Shown here: one piece after another, positions 1 to 7,923 of the stretch
Position numbering within the stretch: position 1 is the first letter of the stretch
Layout: each line of letters opens with the position of its first letter
Program-made: the position numbers and the translations under genes
The notes under the pieces: generated by a model
Database searches by the model: none
What the model was told of the DNA's origin: nothing
What the model saw: only the letters and a program-made list of their open reading frames with translations
NCBI GenBank assembly: GCA_002452335.1
Contig: DKFJ01000004.1
Location: 1-41,305 of the forward strand
Length of the DNA stretch: 41,305 nucleotides
Direction of reading: 5' to 3'
Source: Deferribacteraceae bacterium UBA6799
GTDB lineage: Bacteria > Chrysiogenota > Deferribacteres > Deferribacterales > Geovibrionaceae

Positions 1-165
1 AAAATATTTGAACCCTATTTCACAACAAAAAATGACGCTAAAAGCACGGGACTGGGGCTTTTCATGAGCAAAGTGATAATAGAGGACCATTTCAACGGAT
101 CCATGAAAGCGGAAAACACCGGAAACGGAGCAAGAATAATCATAACTCTGCCTGTGACGAAATAG
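1..165 (+). CDS. Histidine kinase, C-terminal fragment
   Basis: Only the last 54 codons are in the window, in frame from base 1, ending in TAG at 163-165. The fragment is the end of a GHKL ATPase domain. It carries the F-box F-E-P-Y-F-T-T-K and the G2-type box S-T-G-L-G-L followed by F-M-S-K, then the final beta strand and the stop. The same signature occurs in the three complete H-Q-W-R-Q-P-L kinases further along the window, so the missing part is probably of that subfamily; this is inference. No hairpin terminator follows, only a run of eight T just after the stop. The next gene has its own promoter, so the two are probably separate transcription units. Confidence 0.85.
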   Translation, partial: KIFEPYFTTKNDAKSTGLGLFMSKVIIEDHFNGSMKAENTGNGARIIITLPVTK

Positions 166-196
166 TTTTTTTTACTTTCCATCACAATTTATTCCC

Positions 197-225
197 TTGA
201 CACTTAACCCCTCCGGCCATATTAT
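197..225 (+). promoter_or_regulatory. Sigma70-type promoter of the efflux operon
   Basis: A perfect -35 box TTGACA (197-202) is followed by a 17-base spacer and a -10 box TATTAT (220-225). Transcription would start near 231-233, inside the first operator palindrome, so bound repressor would block it. This is the best promoter match in the window. Confidence 0.8.
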
Positions 226-257
226 GACTTCACAGTCATTAATTGACTCCGCAGTCA
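225..257. promoter_or_regulatory. Tandem palindromic operator for the TetR regulator
   Basis: Two perfect inverted repeats of the same design, TGACT-N4-AGTCA, lie at 225-238 (spacer TCAC) and 244-257 (spacer CCGC). Their starts are 19 bases apart, about two helical turns. The first overlaps the last base of the -10 box and the predicted start of transcription. Two dimers could bind on the same face of the DNA, as known for QacR/TetR-type repressors. The assignment to the adjacent TetR protein is inferred from position. Confidence 0.75.
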
Positions 258-281
258 TCACATAATAGGAGCGGATATGAA

Positions 282-866
282 ATGAGCAAGGCAGGCAGAA
301 AAAAAGCGCTGCTGGACAATATGTTAAAGAAGGACATTGTCGATACGGTAATGAAACTGGTTCACGGGCAGGAAGCCGTCACCATGGAAGAGGTGGCAAA
401 AGAATGCGGAGTGGCGAAAGGCACTCTGTATAATTATTTTAAAAACAGAGACGACCTGCTGAACCATGTTCATAACTCAGTCATCACACCTATACTGGAA
501 TCCAACAGAGACATCTTCAACGGATCGCATCCCCCGAAAGAGAGCCTCATGATGTTTATAGACAGCGTCTACCGTGTTCACGAGGAAGTGTGTGTCTATT
601 TCCGTTTTATGTACAACATCAGGACTGTTGAGGACGAGTACAGAGACAGATTCCACATGGTGATAGACCCGCTGGCAAAACTGCTGAAAGACGGAATCGA
701 CAAAGGAATCTTCATAGACGTGGATCCGTATATTCTGGCAGATATGGTTTTCGGCACAGTGATAGGACCTCTGAAATCAATGTTTTACAGAAACATGACC
801 TGTATGGACACAGGGAAAATGAAGCAGGACACCATCAAACTTATAAATATGATAGTTATTAAATAG
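282..866 (+). CDS. TetR/AcrR family transcriptional repressor of the efflux operon
   Basis: Protein of 194 residues. The N-terminal third is a TetR DNA-binding domain: a helix-turn-helix reads V-T-M-E-E-V-A-K-E-C-G-V-A-K-G-T-L-Y-N-Y-F, with the G-T-L-Y-x-Y-F signature typical of the recognition helix. The remaining roughly 130 residues form the all-helical ligand-binding and dimer part, which names no ligand. I chose the ATG at 282 because AGGAG (268-272) sits well spaced before it. An in-frame TTG at 243 would place the start inside the operator palindrome and has no ribosome binding site. The gene is first in the efflux operon, 11 bases before the membrane fusion protein gene. It probably represses its own promoter and the pump genes until an efflux substrate binds. 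The substrate cannot be predicted from sequence. Confidence 0.93.
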   Translation: MSKAGRKKALLDNMLKKDIVDTVMKLVHGQEAVTMEEVAKECGVAKGTLYNYFKNRDDLLNHVHNSVITPILESNRDIFNGSHPPKESLMMFIDSVYRVHEEVCVYFRFMYNIRTVEDEYRDRFHMVIDPLAKLLKDGIDKGIFIDVDPYILADMVFGTVIGPLKSMFYRNMTCMDTGKMKQDTIKLINMIVIK

Positions 867-877
867 AGAGGGAACGT

Positions 878-2029
878 ATGAAAATTAAGATTGCAGCAGT
901 GATCGCCGTGCTTTTAATCCTCGGCGCAGGTTTTTATTTTTACAAAGGCAAAGGCGGATCGACTGCGGCGCCGGCGCAGGCAGGACAGAGACCTCCCGTT
1001 GAGGTTGAGGTGTTCACTGTCAGCCAGGGCGACATCACATTTACAAAAGAACTTTCCGGACGCACCTCAGCGTATCAGATCGCTGAGATACGCCCGCAGG
1101 TCTCCGGAATCATCATCAAAAGATTCTTCACCGAAGGCAGCCGTGTTCAGTCCGGTCAGCAGCTCTATCAGATAGACCCCGCCCCCTATCAGGCGGCATA
1201 TGAGAGCGCTGTGGCTTCTCTGCAAAGCGCGGAAGCTAACCTGACCTCCGCTGAACCCAGAGCAAAAAGATACTCTGAGCTGGTGGACGCCGGCGGCGTA
1301 AGCCGTCAGGAATATGACGATGCCGTTTCCGCACTGGCACAGGCAAAAGCCGCAGTGGCACAGGCGAAGGCAGCCATCACCACAGCGAAGATTAATCTGG
1401 ACTACACAAAGGTTTTCGCCCCTATATCCGGACGCATAGGCAAATCCTCCGTCACAGAGGGAGCGCTCGTAACGGCTAATCAGGCGACAGCTCTTGCCAC
1501 AGTGCAGAATCTGGACAAAATCTATGTGGACGTTAACCAGTCCGCCGCTGACATCATCAATCTGAAAAAGATGCTCAAAAGCGAAAACGGATCGCACACT
1601 GAAGCTACGCTCACTCTGGAAGGCTCATCAGAAGCCTACGGACATAACGGAGCGGTTCAGTTTTCAGATGTCACCGTGGACGAAACCACAGGAACCGTTC
1701 AGCTCAGAATACTCTTCCCTAATCCTGAAGGAGAGCTTCTGCCCGGTCTGTTCGTGAAGGCTAACGTTGCCCAGTATTCACAGTCAGGCGCAATAACAGT
1801 ACCCCAGCAGGCGGTATCCAGAAACGCTGACGGCAGTGTCACAGTCTGGGCTGTGGACGCTTCCAACGTTGTTAATGTCCGCCCCATCAAAGTATCCAAG
1901 GTTCTTGGAGACAAATGGCTCGTGACAGAAGGTCTGGCGGCAGGAGACAGAGTTGTGACGGCAGGTCTTCAGAAGATCGCCCCCGGAGCGGCAGTATCAC
2001 CTGTTGAACCCGCAAAAAAGGCTGAGTAA
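878..2029 (+). CDS. acrA: RND efflux periplasmic adaptor (membrane fusion protein, AcrA/MexA family)
   Basis: Protein of 383 residues, close to the 380-400 usual for AcrA/MexA. Residues 4-22 form one N-terminal membrane segment with no lipobox Cys, so the protein is held by an uncleaved anchor or signal peptide rather than by lipid. A lipoyl-like half motif (R-P-Q-V-S-G-I-I) precedes an Ala/Gln-rich alpha-helical hairpin at about 105-175. The second lipoyl half (A-P-I-S-G-R-I-G) follows, then the beta-barrel and membrane-proximal domains. It would bridge the inner-membrane pump and the outer-membrane channel. It lies between the TetR gene (11-base gap) and the pump gene (11-base gap) in one operon. 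GAGAGGG before the ATG is the ribosome binding site. The family is certain; the drug specificity is unknown. Confidence 0.95.
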   Translation: MKIKIAAVIAVLLILGAGFYFYKGKGGSTAAPAQAGQRPPVEVEVFTVSQGDITFTKELSGRTSAYQIAEIRPQVSGIIIKRFFTEGSRVQSGQQLYQIDPAPYQAAYESAVASLQSAEANLTSAEPRAKRYSELVDAGGVSRQEYDDAVSALAQAKAAVAQAKAAITTAKINLDYTKVFAPISGRIGKSSVTEGALVTANQATALATVQNLDKIYVDVNQSAADIINLKKMLKSENGSHTEATLTLEGSSEAYGHNGAVQFSDVTVDETTGTVQLRILFPNPEGELLPGLFVKANVAQYSQSGAITVPQQAVSRNADGSVTVWAVDASNVVNVRPIKVSKVLGDKWLVTEGLAAGDRVVTAGLQKIAPGAAVSPVEPAKKAE

Positions 2030-2040
2030 GGAATAATATA

Positions 2041-5000
2041 ATGCCAAGATTTTTCATAGAGAGACCCATCTTCGCATGGGTAATTGCGATAGTTATCATG
2101 CTTGCGGGGGTGTTCGCCATATGGACCCTGCCCGTGGAGCAGTATCCCAAGATCGCCCCGCCCAGTGTCAGCATAACCGCCTCCTACCCCGGAGCGTCCG
2201 CTGAAACTCTGGAAAACAGCGTTACACAGGTTATTGAACAGAAGCTGACAGGTATCGACTTTCTCAGATACTTCTCATCATCCAGTGACTCATCCGGTAA
2301 CGTTCAGATAACACTGACATTCGAACCGGAAGCCGATCCCGACATCGCTCAGGTTCAGGTTCAGAACAAAGTGCAGACTGCCATGTCTTCACTCCCGCAG
2401 GAAGTTCAGCAGCAGGGCGTTGTGGTTGCCAAGGCTTCCAAAGGCTTTCTGCTGGTTGTCGGTCTGTACTCAGAGAACGGAAAACTCGATCAGAACGCCA
2501 TCGGCGACTATATCAACTCCAAGCTGGTTGACCCCATCAGCCGTGTCAGAGGCGTGGGCAGCGTGCAGGTATTCGGACAGCCGTACGCCATGCGTATCTG
2601 GCTCAACCCCGACAAAATGCACAGCTACAGCATCTCTGTCCCAGAGGTTGAATCAGCCATCACCACGCAGAACGTAGACGTGTCAGCAGGTCAGCTGGGC
2701 GGAAACCCCGCTGTGGAAGGACAGCAGCTCAACGCCACCATTCTGGCGCAGAGCAAGCTGAAAACTGTTGAAGATTTCGAAAAAATACTTCTGAAGGTAA
2801 ATACGGACGGTTCGCAGATCAGGCTGAAGGATATCGCCCAAGTAGCGATAGGCGTGCAGAACTATGACACCATAGCCAGATACAACGGCATGCCCGCGTC
2901 CGGTATGGCGGTGAGCCTTGCCACCGGCGCCAACGCTCTGGAAACAGCTAAACTTGTTAAAGAAAAAGTTGACGAACTCACACAATATATGCCCGAAGGA
3001 ATGGGCGTCGTATATCCCTACGACACAACCCCTTTCGTAAAGCTGTCCATTGAAGAGGTTATCAAAACGCTGATAGAGGCCATCGTCCTTGTTTTCTTCG
3101 TTATGTACCTTTTCCTTCAGAACTTCAGAGCGACGCTGATACCCACCATCGCCGTTCCCGTGGTTCTGCTGGGCACATTCGGTATACTCTCCGCTTTCGG
3201 ATTCACCATCAATACACTGACCATGTTTGCTATGGTTCTGGCCATCGGGCTTTTGGTGGATGACGCCATCGTTGTTGTGGAAAACGTAGAGAGGGTTATG
3301 AGCGAAGAGGGGCTTTCGCCCAAAGAGGCCACCAAGAAATCAATGGAGCAGATCACCGGAGCTCTTATCGGTATCGCTCTCGTTCTGGCGGCTGTTTTCG
3401 TTCCTATGGCTTTCTTCAGCGGTTCTACAGGAGCTATCTACCGCCAGTTCTCTCTGACCATTGTTTCGGCTATGGGTCTGTCTGTTCTGGTGGCGCTCAT
3501 ACTGACCCCCGCTCTCTGCGCCACTATGCTGGCGCCGGTTGAGGCAGGACACAAAGAGACCAAGACAGGCTTCTTCGGCTGGTTCAACAGAACATTCAAC
3601 GCGGGAAGGACAGCCTACAGAAGAAGCATCGGATATGTTGCCCAGAGAGCAATACGATTCATGATAATTTACGGGATCATCATTGGAGGTCTCGGGTTCA
3701 TGTTCAGCAAGATTCCCACTGCCTTCCTCCCCGATGAAGACCAGGGTATCATGATGCTGATGATACAGGCTCCTCCCGGATCAACCACCGAAAGGACGAG
3801 AGAAAGCACCAAGAAGGTTGAAGAATATTTCCTGACCATGGAAAAAGATAATATCATAAGCATATTCACCGTAACCGGCTTCAGCTTCGCCGGACGCGGA
3901 CAGAACATGGGTCTGGGATTCGTAAGGCTGAAGGACTGGTCTGAAAGGGAACGCCCCGATCAGAAGGTTCAGGCCATAGCCCAGAGAGCGATGATGAGGC
4001 TCTATGCGGTGAAAGACGCCTTTATATATCCCTTCATGCCGCCCCCAATTATCGAGCTGGGTAACGCCACAGGTTTCGATTTCCAGCTTCTGGATCAGGC
4101 TGGTCTGGGTCACAAGACTCTGATGGACGCCAGAAACATGATGCTGGGCATGGCGGCTCAGAATCCGAAATTATCCGGCGTACGCCCCAACGGTATGTCT
4201 GACGTTCCCCAGCTTAAGCTGGACATAGACTCTGAAAAAGCGAAGGCTCTCGGCGTTGATATCGGCGATATAAACGACACGCTTCAGACAGCATGGGGTT
4301 CGTCTTATGTTAATGACTTTCTCCACGAGGGAAGGATCAAAAAAGTATATCTTCAGGGTGACGCTCCATACAGGATGCTTCCAGAAGACGTAAAAAAATG
4401 GTATGTGAAAAACAATAAGGGCGAGATGGTCTCCTTCGAAGCCTTCTCCAAGGCACGCTGGGAATACGGATCACCCAAACTGGAAAGATATAACGGCACG
4501 TCCTCCACAAACATTCAGGGCGCTCCGGCGCCGGGAGTCAGCTCCGGAGAGGCGATGGCTATCGTACAGGATCTGGCGGCAAAACTGCCGAAGGGCATAG
4601 GGCTGTCATGGACAGGAATATCATATGAAGAGAGAATGGCCGGATCGCAGACAGGTCTGCTCTACGCTCTTTCTCTGCTGATAGTTTTCCTCTGTCTGGC
4701 CGCTCTTTATGAAAGCTGGTCTGTTCCCTTTGCCGTAATGCTGATAGTTCCTCTGGGAATCGTGGGCGCGGTGGCAGCAACTCTGCTTTCCAGCCTTTCC
4801 AACGACGTATACTTTCAGGTGGCGCTGCTGACTACCATCGGTCTGTCGGCGAAAAACGCCATTCTGATCGTGGAATTCGCTAAAGATCTGCATGAAAAGG
4901 GCGGATACGGGGTTCTGCGCTCGGCTATGATCGCTTCTGAGATGAGGCTGCGCCCCATCATCATGACATCTATGGCGTTCATCCTCGGCGTTACTCCTCT

Positions 5001-5184
5001 GGCGATATCTTCCGGAGCCGGATCAGCCAGCCAGAACGCCATCGGTATCGCCGTTATCGGCGGTATGCTGTCGGCGACATTCCTTGCTATTGTATTTGTA
5101 CCGATGTTCTTTATACTTATAGAGAAGCGGTTTAACAAAAAAGGATTCAAGGGTTCAGATTACGAGGTAGACGATGATCAGTAA
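2041..5184 (+). CDS. acrB: RND multidrug efflux transporter (AcrB/HAE1 family)
   Basis: Protein of 1047 residues, against 1049 for E. coli AcrB, with the typical start M-P-R-F-F-I-E-R-P-I-F-A-W. It is an inner-membrane trimeric drug/proton antiporter. The proton-relay residues are present: Asp407 and Asp408 in G-L-L-V-D-D-A-I, exactly at the AcrB numbering, and Lys938-Asn939 in G-L-S-A-K-N-A-I, matching AcrB Lys940-Asn941. Two halves of six membrane helices, each with a large periplasmic loop, follow the family plan. The gene is in the middle of the operon and its last 11 bases overlap the outer-membrane factor gene, which suggests coupled translation. Substrates are probably hydrophobic or amphiphilic compounds, as for other HAE1 pumps. 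Nothing looks damaged. Confidence 0.97.
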   Translation: MPRFFIERPIFAWVIAIVIMLAGVFAIWTLPVEQYPKIAPPSVSITASYPGASAETLENSVTQVIEQKLTGIDFLRYFSSSSDSSGNVQITLTFEPEADPDIAQVQVQNKVQTAMSSLPQEVQQQGVVVAKASKGFLLVVGLYSENGKLDQNAIGDYINSKLVDPISRVRGVGSVQVFGQPYAMRIWLNPDKMHSYSISVPEVESAITTQNVDVSAGQLGGNPAVEGQQLNATILAQSKLKTVEDFEKILLKVNTDGSQIRLKDIAQVAIGVQNYDTIARYNGMPASGMAVSLATGANALETAKLVKEKVDELTQYMPEGMGVVYPYDTTPFVKLSIEEVIKTLIEAIVLVFFVMYLFLQNFRATLIPTIAVPVVLLGTFGILSAFGFTINTLTMFAMVLAIGLLVDDAIVVVENVERVMSEEGLSPKEATKKSMEQITGALIGIALVLAAVFVPMAFFSGSTGAIYRQFSLTIVSAMGLSVLVALILTPALCATMLAPVEAGHKETKTGFFGWFNRTFNAGRTAYRRSIGYVAQRAIRFMIIYGIIIGGLGFMFSKIPTAFLPDEDQGIMMLMIQAPPGSTTERTRESTKKVEEYFLTMEKDNIISIFTVTGFSFAGRGQNMGLGFVRLKDWSERERPDQKVQAIAQRAMMRLYAVKDAFIYPFMPPPIIELGNATGFDFQLLDQAGLGHKTLMDARNMMLGMAAQNPKLSGVRPNGMSDVPQLKLDIDSEKAKALGVDIGDINDTLQTAWGSSYVNDFLHEGRIKKVYLQGDAPYRMLPEDVKKWYVKNNKGEMVSFEAFSKARWEYGSPKLERYNGTSSTNIQGAPAPGVSSGEAMAIVQDLAAKLPKGIGLSWTGISYEERMAGSQTGLLYALSLLIVFLCLAALYESWSVPFAVMLIVPLGIVGAVAATLLSSLSNDVYFQVALLTTIGLSAKNAILIVEFAKDLHEKGGYGVLRSAMIASEMRLRPIIMTSMAFILGVTPLAISSGAGSASQNAIGIAVIGGMLSATFLAIVFVPMFFILIEKRFNKKGFKGSDYEVDDDQ

Positions 5185-6580
5185 AATCTTTACAACGGCA
5201 GTGCTTTCCGTTCTTGTGGCGGGCTGTACGATGATACCGAAATATGAGCGTCCGGATATGTCCGTCAGCGAAAAATGGCCCAAAGGCAACGCCTATCTGA
5301 TGACAGATAAAGCCGGCAAGGCAGCGGACATCGCATGGAAGGACTACTTTCAGTCAGAAAGCCTGAAACAGATAATAGAGAGAGCTCTGGAAAACAACCG
5401 TGACATGAGAGTCGCTGTGCTGAACATTCAGGCGGCTCAGGCGGCGTACAGGATTCAGAGATCAGACAGCCTGCCCTCCGTAAACGGATCGGTTTCCGGA
5501 ACACGCCAGAACGTGCCGGATAACGCAAGCTCCACAGGAGCGGAATACACCGCTACCTCCGTTGGGGCGAACGTGGGCATCACAGCATATGAGCTGGATT
5601 TCTTCGGCAGGGTGAGAAGCCTGAACCAGAAGGCGCTGGAAACATATCTCGCCACAGAAGAGGCGAAGACCAGCACAAGAATATCACTGATATCAGAGAC
5701 AGCTAACGCTTATCTGTCATATCTGGGCAATAAAAAACTGCTTCAGCTGGCGCTGGACACATACGAATCAGACAAGAAGACATATGAAGTTGTAAAAAAA
5801 TCATATGATCTGGGCGCCGGAACACAGCTGGAGGTCTATCAGGCCGATACATCAGTGCAGAGCGCTAAAACCGCTGTGGCACAATACACCAGACTGACGG
5901 CTCAGGCTAAGAACGCTCTGGAACTGCTGGCGGGAACATCCGTGGACGACCTGCTGGAAAACGGCGACACCATAGACAACATCGGCTTCATGAAGGATCT
6001 GCCGGAGGGAGTACCGTCAGAGGTTCTGCTCTCCAGACCGGACATCAGACGTGCCGAGCACAGTCTGAAAGCCGCCAATGCCGACATAGGCGCTGCGCGC
6101 GCGGCATTTTATCCCACATTCAGCCTGACAGGCTCCATGGGACTGGCGAGCGACAACCTGTCCACCCTGTTCACATCCGGATCTGCTCTGGCGTGGAATT
6201 TTACCCCGTCCATGACTATCCCGATATTCAACAGAGGCAGAACCAAAGCCAATCTGGAAGTGGCGGAAATCAGCGAGAAGATAGCCGCCGCCAACTATGA
6301 AAAAGCTCTGCAAACCGCCTTCAAAGAGGCTGCGGACGCTCTGGCTGCCAGAGGCACATACAGAGCCCAGATGGACGCTCAGAACGATCTGGTCTCTTCC
6401 GCCAGAAAAACTTATGAGCTGTCTGAAATGAGATACAAGAACGGCGTATCCAGCTTCCTGACCCTGCTGGATTCGCAGAGAACTCTGTTCTCCGCTGAAC
6501 AGGGCGCTGTGGGTGTCAAACAGGCATACCTGAGCAACCTGGTAACACTCTATAAAGTGCTGGGCGGCGGACAGATTTAA
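5174..6580 (+). CDS. RND efflux outer-membrane lipoprotein (NodT/OprM family)
   Basis: Protein of 468 residues, normal for the family. It begins with a lipoprotein signal peptide whose lipobox L-V-A-G-C puts the lipidated Cys at residue 18. The mature part starts with the usual P-K-Y-x-R-P segment. Two outer-membrane-efflux (TolC-like) repeats of long helices and beta strands follow, including L-D-F-F-G-R-V-R-S and the late S-R-P-D-I-R-R-A-E. The protein forms the trimeric outer-membrane and periplasmic tunnel of the pump. Its ATG lies inside the end of the transporter gene (11-base overlap), and a strong terminator follows at 6597. It therefore closes the efflux operon. Confidence 0.95.
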   Translation: MISKIFTTAVLSVLVAGCTMIPKYERPDMSVSEKWPKGNAYLMTDKAGKAADIAWKDYFQSESLKQIIERALENNRDMRVAVLNIQAAQAAYRIQRSDSLPSVNGSVSGTRQNVPDNASSTGAEYTATSVGANVGITAYELDFFGRVRSLNQKALETYLATEEAKTSTRISLISETANAYLSYLGNKKLLQLALDTYESDKKTYEVVKKSYDLGAGTQLEVYQADTSVQSAKTAVAQYTRLTAQAKNALELLAGTSVDDLLENGDTIDNIGFMKDLPEGVPSEVLLSRPDIRRAEHSLKAANADIGAARAAFYPTFSLTGSMGLASDNLSTLFTSGSALAWNFTPSMTIPIFNRGRTKANLEVAEISEKIAAANYEKALQTAFKEAADALAARGTYRAQMDAQNDLVSSARKTYELSEMRYKNGVSSFLTLLDSQRTLFSAEQGAVGVKQAYLSNLVTLYKVLGGGQI

Positions 6581-6596
6581 AACTCTTCGCATGTTA

Positions 6597-6637
6597 ATAA
6601 AGGTCGTTTCCGGAAGGATGCGGCCTTTATTTTTTTA
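6597..6637 (+). terminator. Rho-independent terminator of the efflux operon
   Basis: A 10-base stem (6597-6606 with 6621-6630, one G-T pair) closes a 14-base loop and is followed at once by TTTTTT (6631-6636). It is 16 bases after the outer-membrane factor stop codon. Confidence 0.88.
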
Positions 6638-6751
6638 CCAATGTTTACTTAAAAGTGAAAAAAACCTTTTGATAATGTCACAATTTTTGTATAGATTAGC
6701 TTCACTAAACATGCTTTAGAGATGTTAAACTTTTTTTAAACGAGGGATAAC
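6638..6751 (+). promoter_or_regulatory. Leader and weak promoter of the DAHP synthase gene
   Basis: This AT-rich stretch holds a possible promoter, TTGATA (6669-6674) with a 17-base spacer and TAGATT (6692-6697). A small inverted repeat, CTAAA-CATGC-TTTAG (6705-6719), lies just downstream where transcription would start and could be an operator. I found no leader peptide rich in aromatic residues and no attenuator. GAGGG before the ATG is the ribosome binding site. The promoter call is tentative. Confidence 0.3.
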
Positions 6752-7804
6752 ATGGTAAAAACAACCGATATTAATGTTATAGAAGTCACACCGATAATCG
6801 CACCGAAAGATCTGAGACAGGTTTTTCCCCTGTCTGTGGAAGCGGGCAAATACGTCAACACATCCAGAGACATCATCAGAAACATACTCAGAGGAGAGGA
6901 CAACAGACTGATCGCTATAGTCGGTCCCTGCTCCATACACGACCCGAAGGCCGCTCTGGAATACGCCGAAAAACTGAAACAGCTGGCTGATGAAATAAGC
7001 GACAAGATTTTCGTCGTTATGCGTGTATATTTTGAAAAACCCAGAACAACAGTTGGATGGAAAGGTCTGATAAACGACCCGGACATGAACCATACACACC
7101 AGATATCGAAAGGTCTGGGGATAGCCCGTCAGCTTATGTGCGCCATATCCGAGCTGCGCATGCCCATCGCCTGCGAAATGCTCGACCCCATCAGCCCCCA
7201 GTATCTGGCTGATATGATCAGCTGGGGAGCAATAGGCGCCAGAACCACAGAATCGCAGACACACAGAGAGCTGGCAAGCGGTCTGTCATTCCCCGTGGGA
7301 TTTAAGAACGGCACAGACGGCGGGCTCAAAATAGCCACGGACGCCATGGCGACAGCATGCCGCCCCCACAGCTTCCTCGGCATCAACACTGACGGCATGA
7401 CCGCTCTGGTTCACACAGCGGGCAACCCCGATGTTCACATTGTTCTCAGAGGCGGCAATGACGCGCCGAACTACTTCAGCGAAGATATCGACAACACCGT
7501 GGAGCTGCTGAAAAAGAACAACCTCTCCACCGCCATAATGGTGGACTGCAGCCATGCCAACTCATATAAAGATCACAACAAACAGCCGGAAGTGCTGGAA
7601 AATGTCATAAAACAGATAAAATCAGGTCAGAAGGATATCATCGGCGTGATGGTAGAAAGCAACCTGAACGCCGGTAATCAGGATATCCCCAAAGGCGGAC
7701 TGAAATGTATGAGCGAGCTGAAATACGGAGTGTCTGTAACAGATAAATGTGTTGACTGGGAGACAACTGTTTCCATGTTGAAAACAGCCTACAAGCTTCT
7801 CTAA
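6752..7804 (+). CDS. aroG: 3-deoxy-7-phosphoheptulonate (DAHP) synthase, AroG/F/H type
   Basis: Protein of 350 residues, as expected for the class I-alpha (AroG/F/H) family. It condenses phosphoenolpyruvate and erythrose 4-phosphate, the first step of the shikimate pathway, in the cytoplasm. The metal ligands are visible: Cys60 in V-G-P-C-S-I-H-D, His268 in D-C-S-H-A-N, Glu302 in V-M-V-E-S-N and an Asp near 331 in S-V-T-D-K-C. Three of these sit at or one residue from the E. coli AroG positions (61, 268, 302). K-P-R-T-T-V-G-W-K-G-L-I-N-D-P-D is the classic substrate-binding block. Which aromatic amino acid inhibits it cannot be told, so the symbol could equally be aroF or aroH. It stands alone between two terminators. 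Confidence 0.95.
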   Translation: MVKTTDINVIEVTPIIAPKDLRQVFPLSVEAGKYVNTSRDIIRNILRGEDNRLIAIVGPCSIHDPKAALEYAEKLKQLADEISDKIFVVMRVYFEKPRTTVGWKGLINDPDMNHTHQISKGLGIARQLMCAISELRMPIACEMLDPISPQYLADMISWGAIGARTTESQTHRELASGLSFPVGFKNGTDGGLKIATDAMATACRPHSFLGINTDGMTALVHTAGNPDVHIVLRGGNDAPNYFSEDIDNTVELLKKNNLSTAIMVDCSHANSYKDHNKQPEVLENVIKQIKSGQKDIIGVMVESNLNAGNQDIPKGGLKCMSELKYGVSVTDKCVDWETTVSMLKTAYKLL

Positions 7805-7815
7805 TAAACCATTAC

Positions 7816-7843
7816 GGCGGGAACACAGAGTTTCCGCCTTTTT
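7816..7843 (+). terminator. Rho-independent terminator after the DAHP synthase gene
   Basis: A 9-base GC-rich stem, GGCGGGAAC (7816-7824) against GTTTCCGCC (7830-7838) with one G-T pair and a 5-base loop, is followed by TTTTT (7839-7843). Confidence 0.9.
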
Positions 7844-7871
7844 CTATTCAGACAAAAACTATTCCTTTCAC

Positions 7872-7900
7872 TTGTTATCAGCCTGTTTCAGTAGTAAAAT
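7872..7900 (+). promoter_or_regulatory. Sigma70-type promoter of the diguanylate cyclase gene
   Basis: TTGTTA (7872-7877), an exact 17-base spacer and TAAAAT (7895-7900). The predicted start near 7907 gives a short leader with CGGAG before the ATG at 7924. Confidence 0.55.
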
Positions 7901-7923
7901 ATTCTCAAACCAACGGAGTTGAT

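Noticed and set aside
243..281. Upstream TTG start for the TetR gene
   Set aside because: It would start inside the second operator palindrome, has no ribosome binding site and adds no conserved residues. The ATG at 282 has AGGAG.
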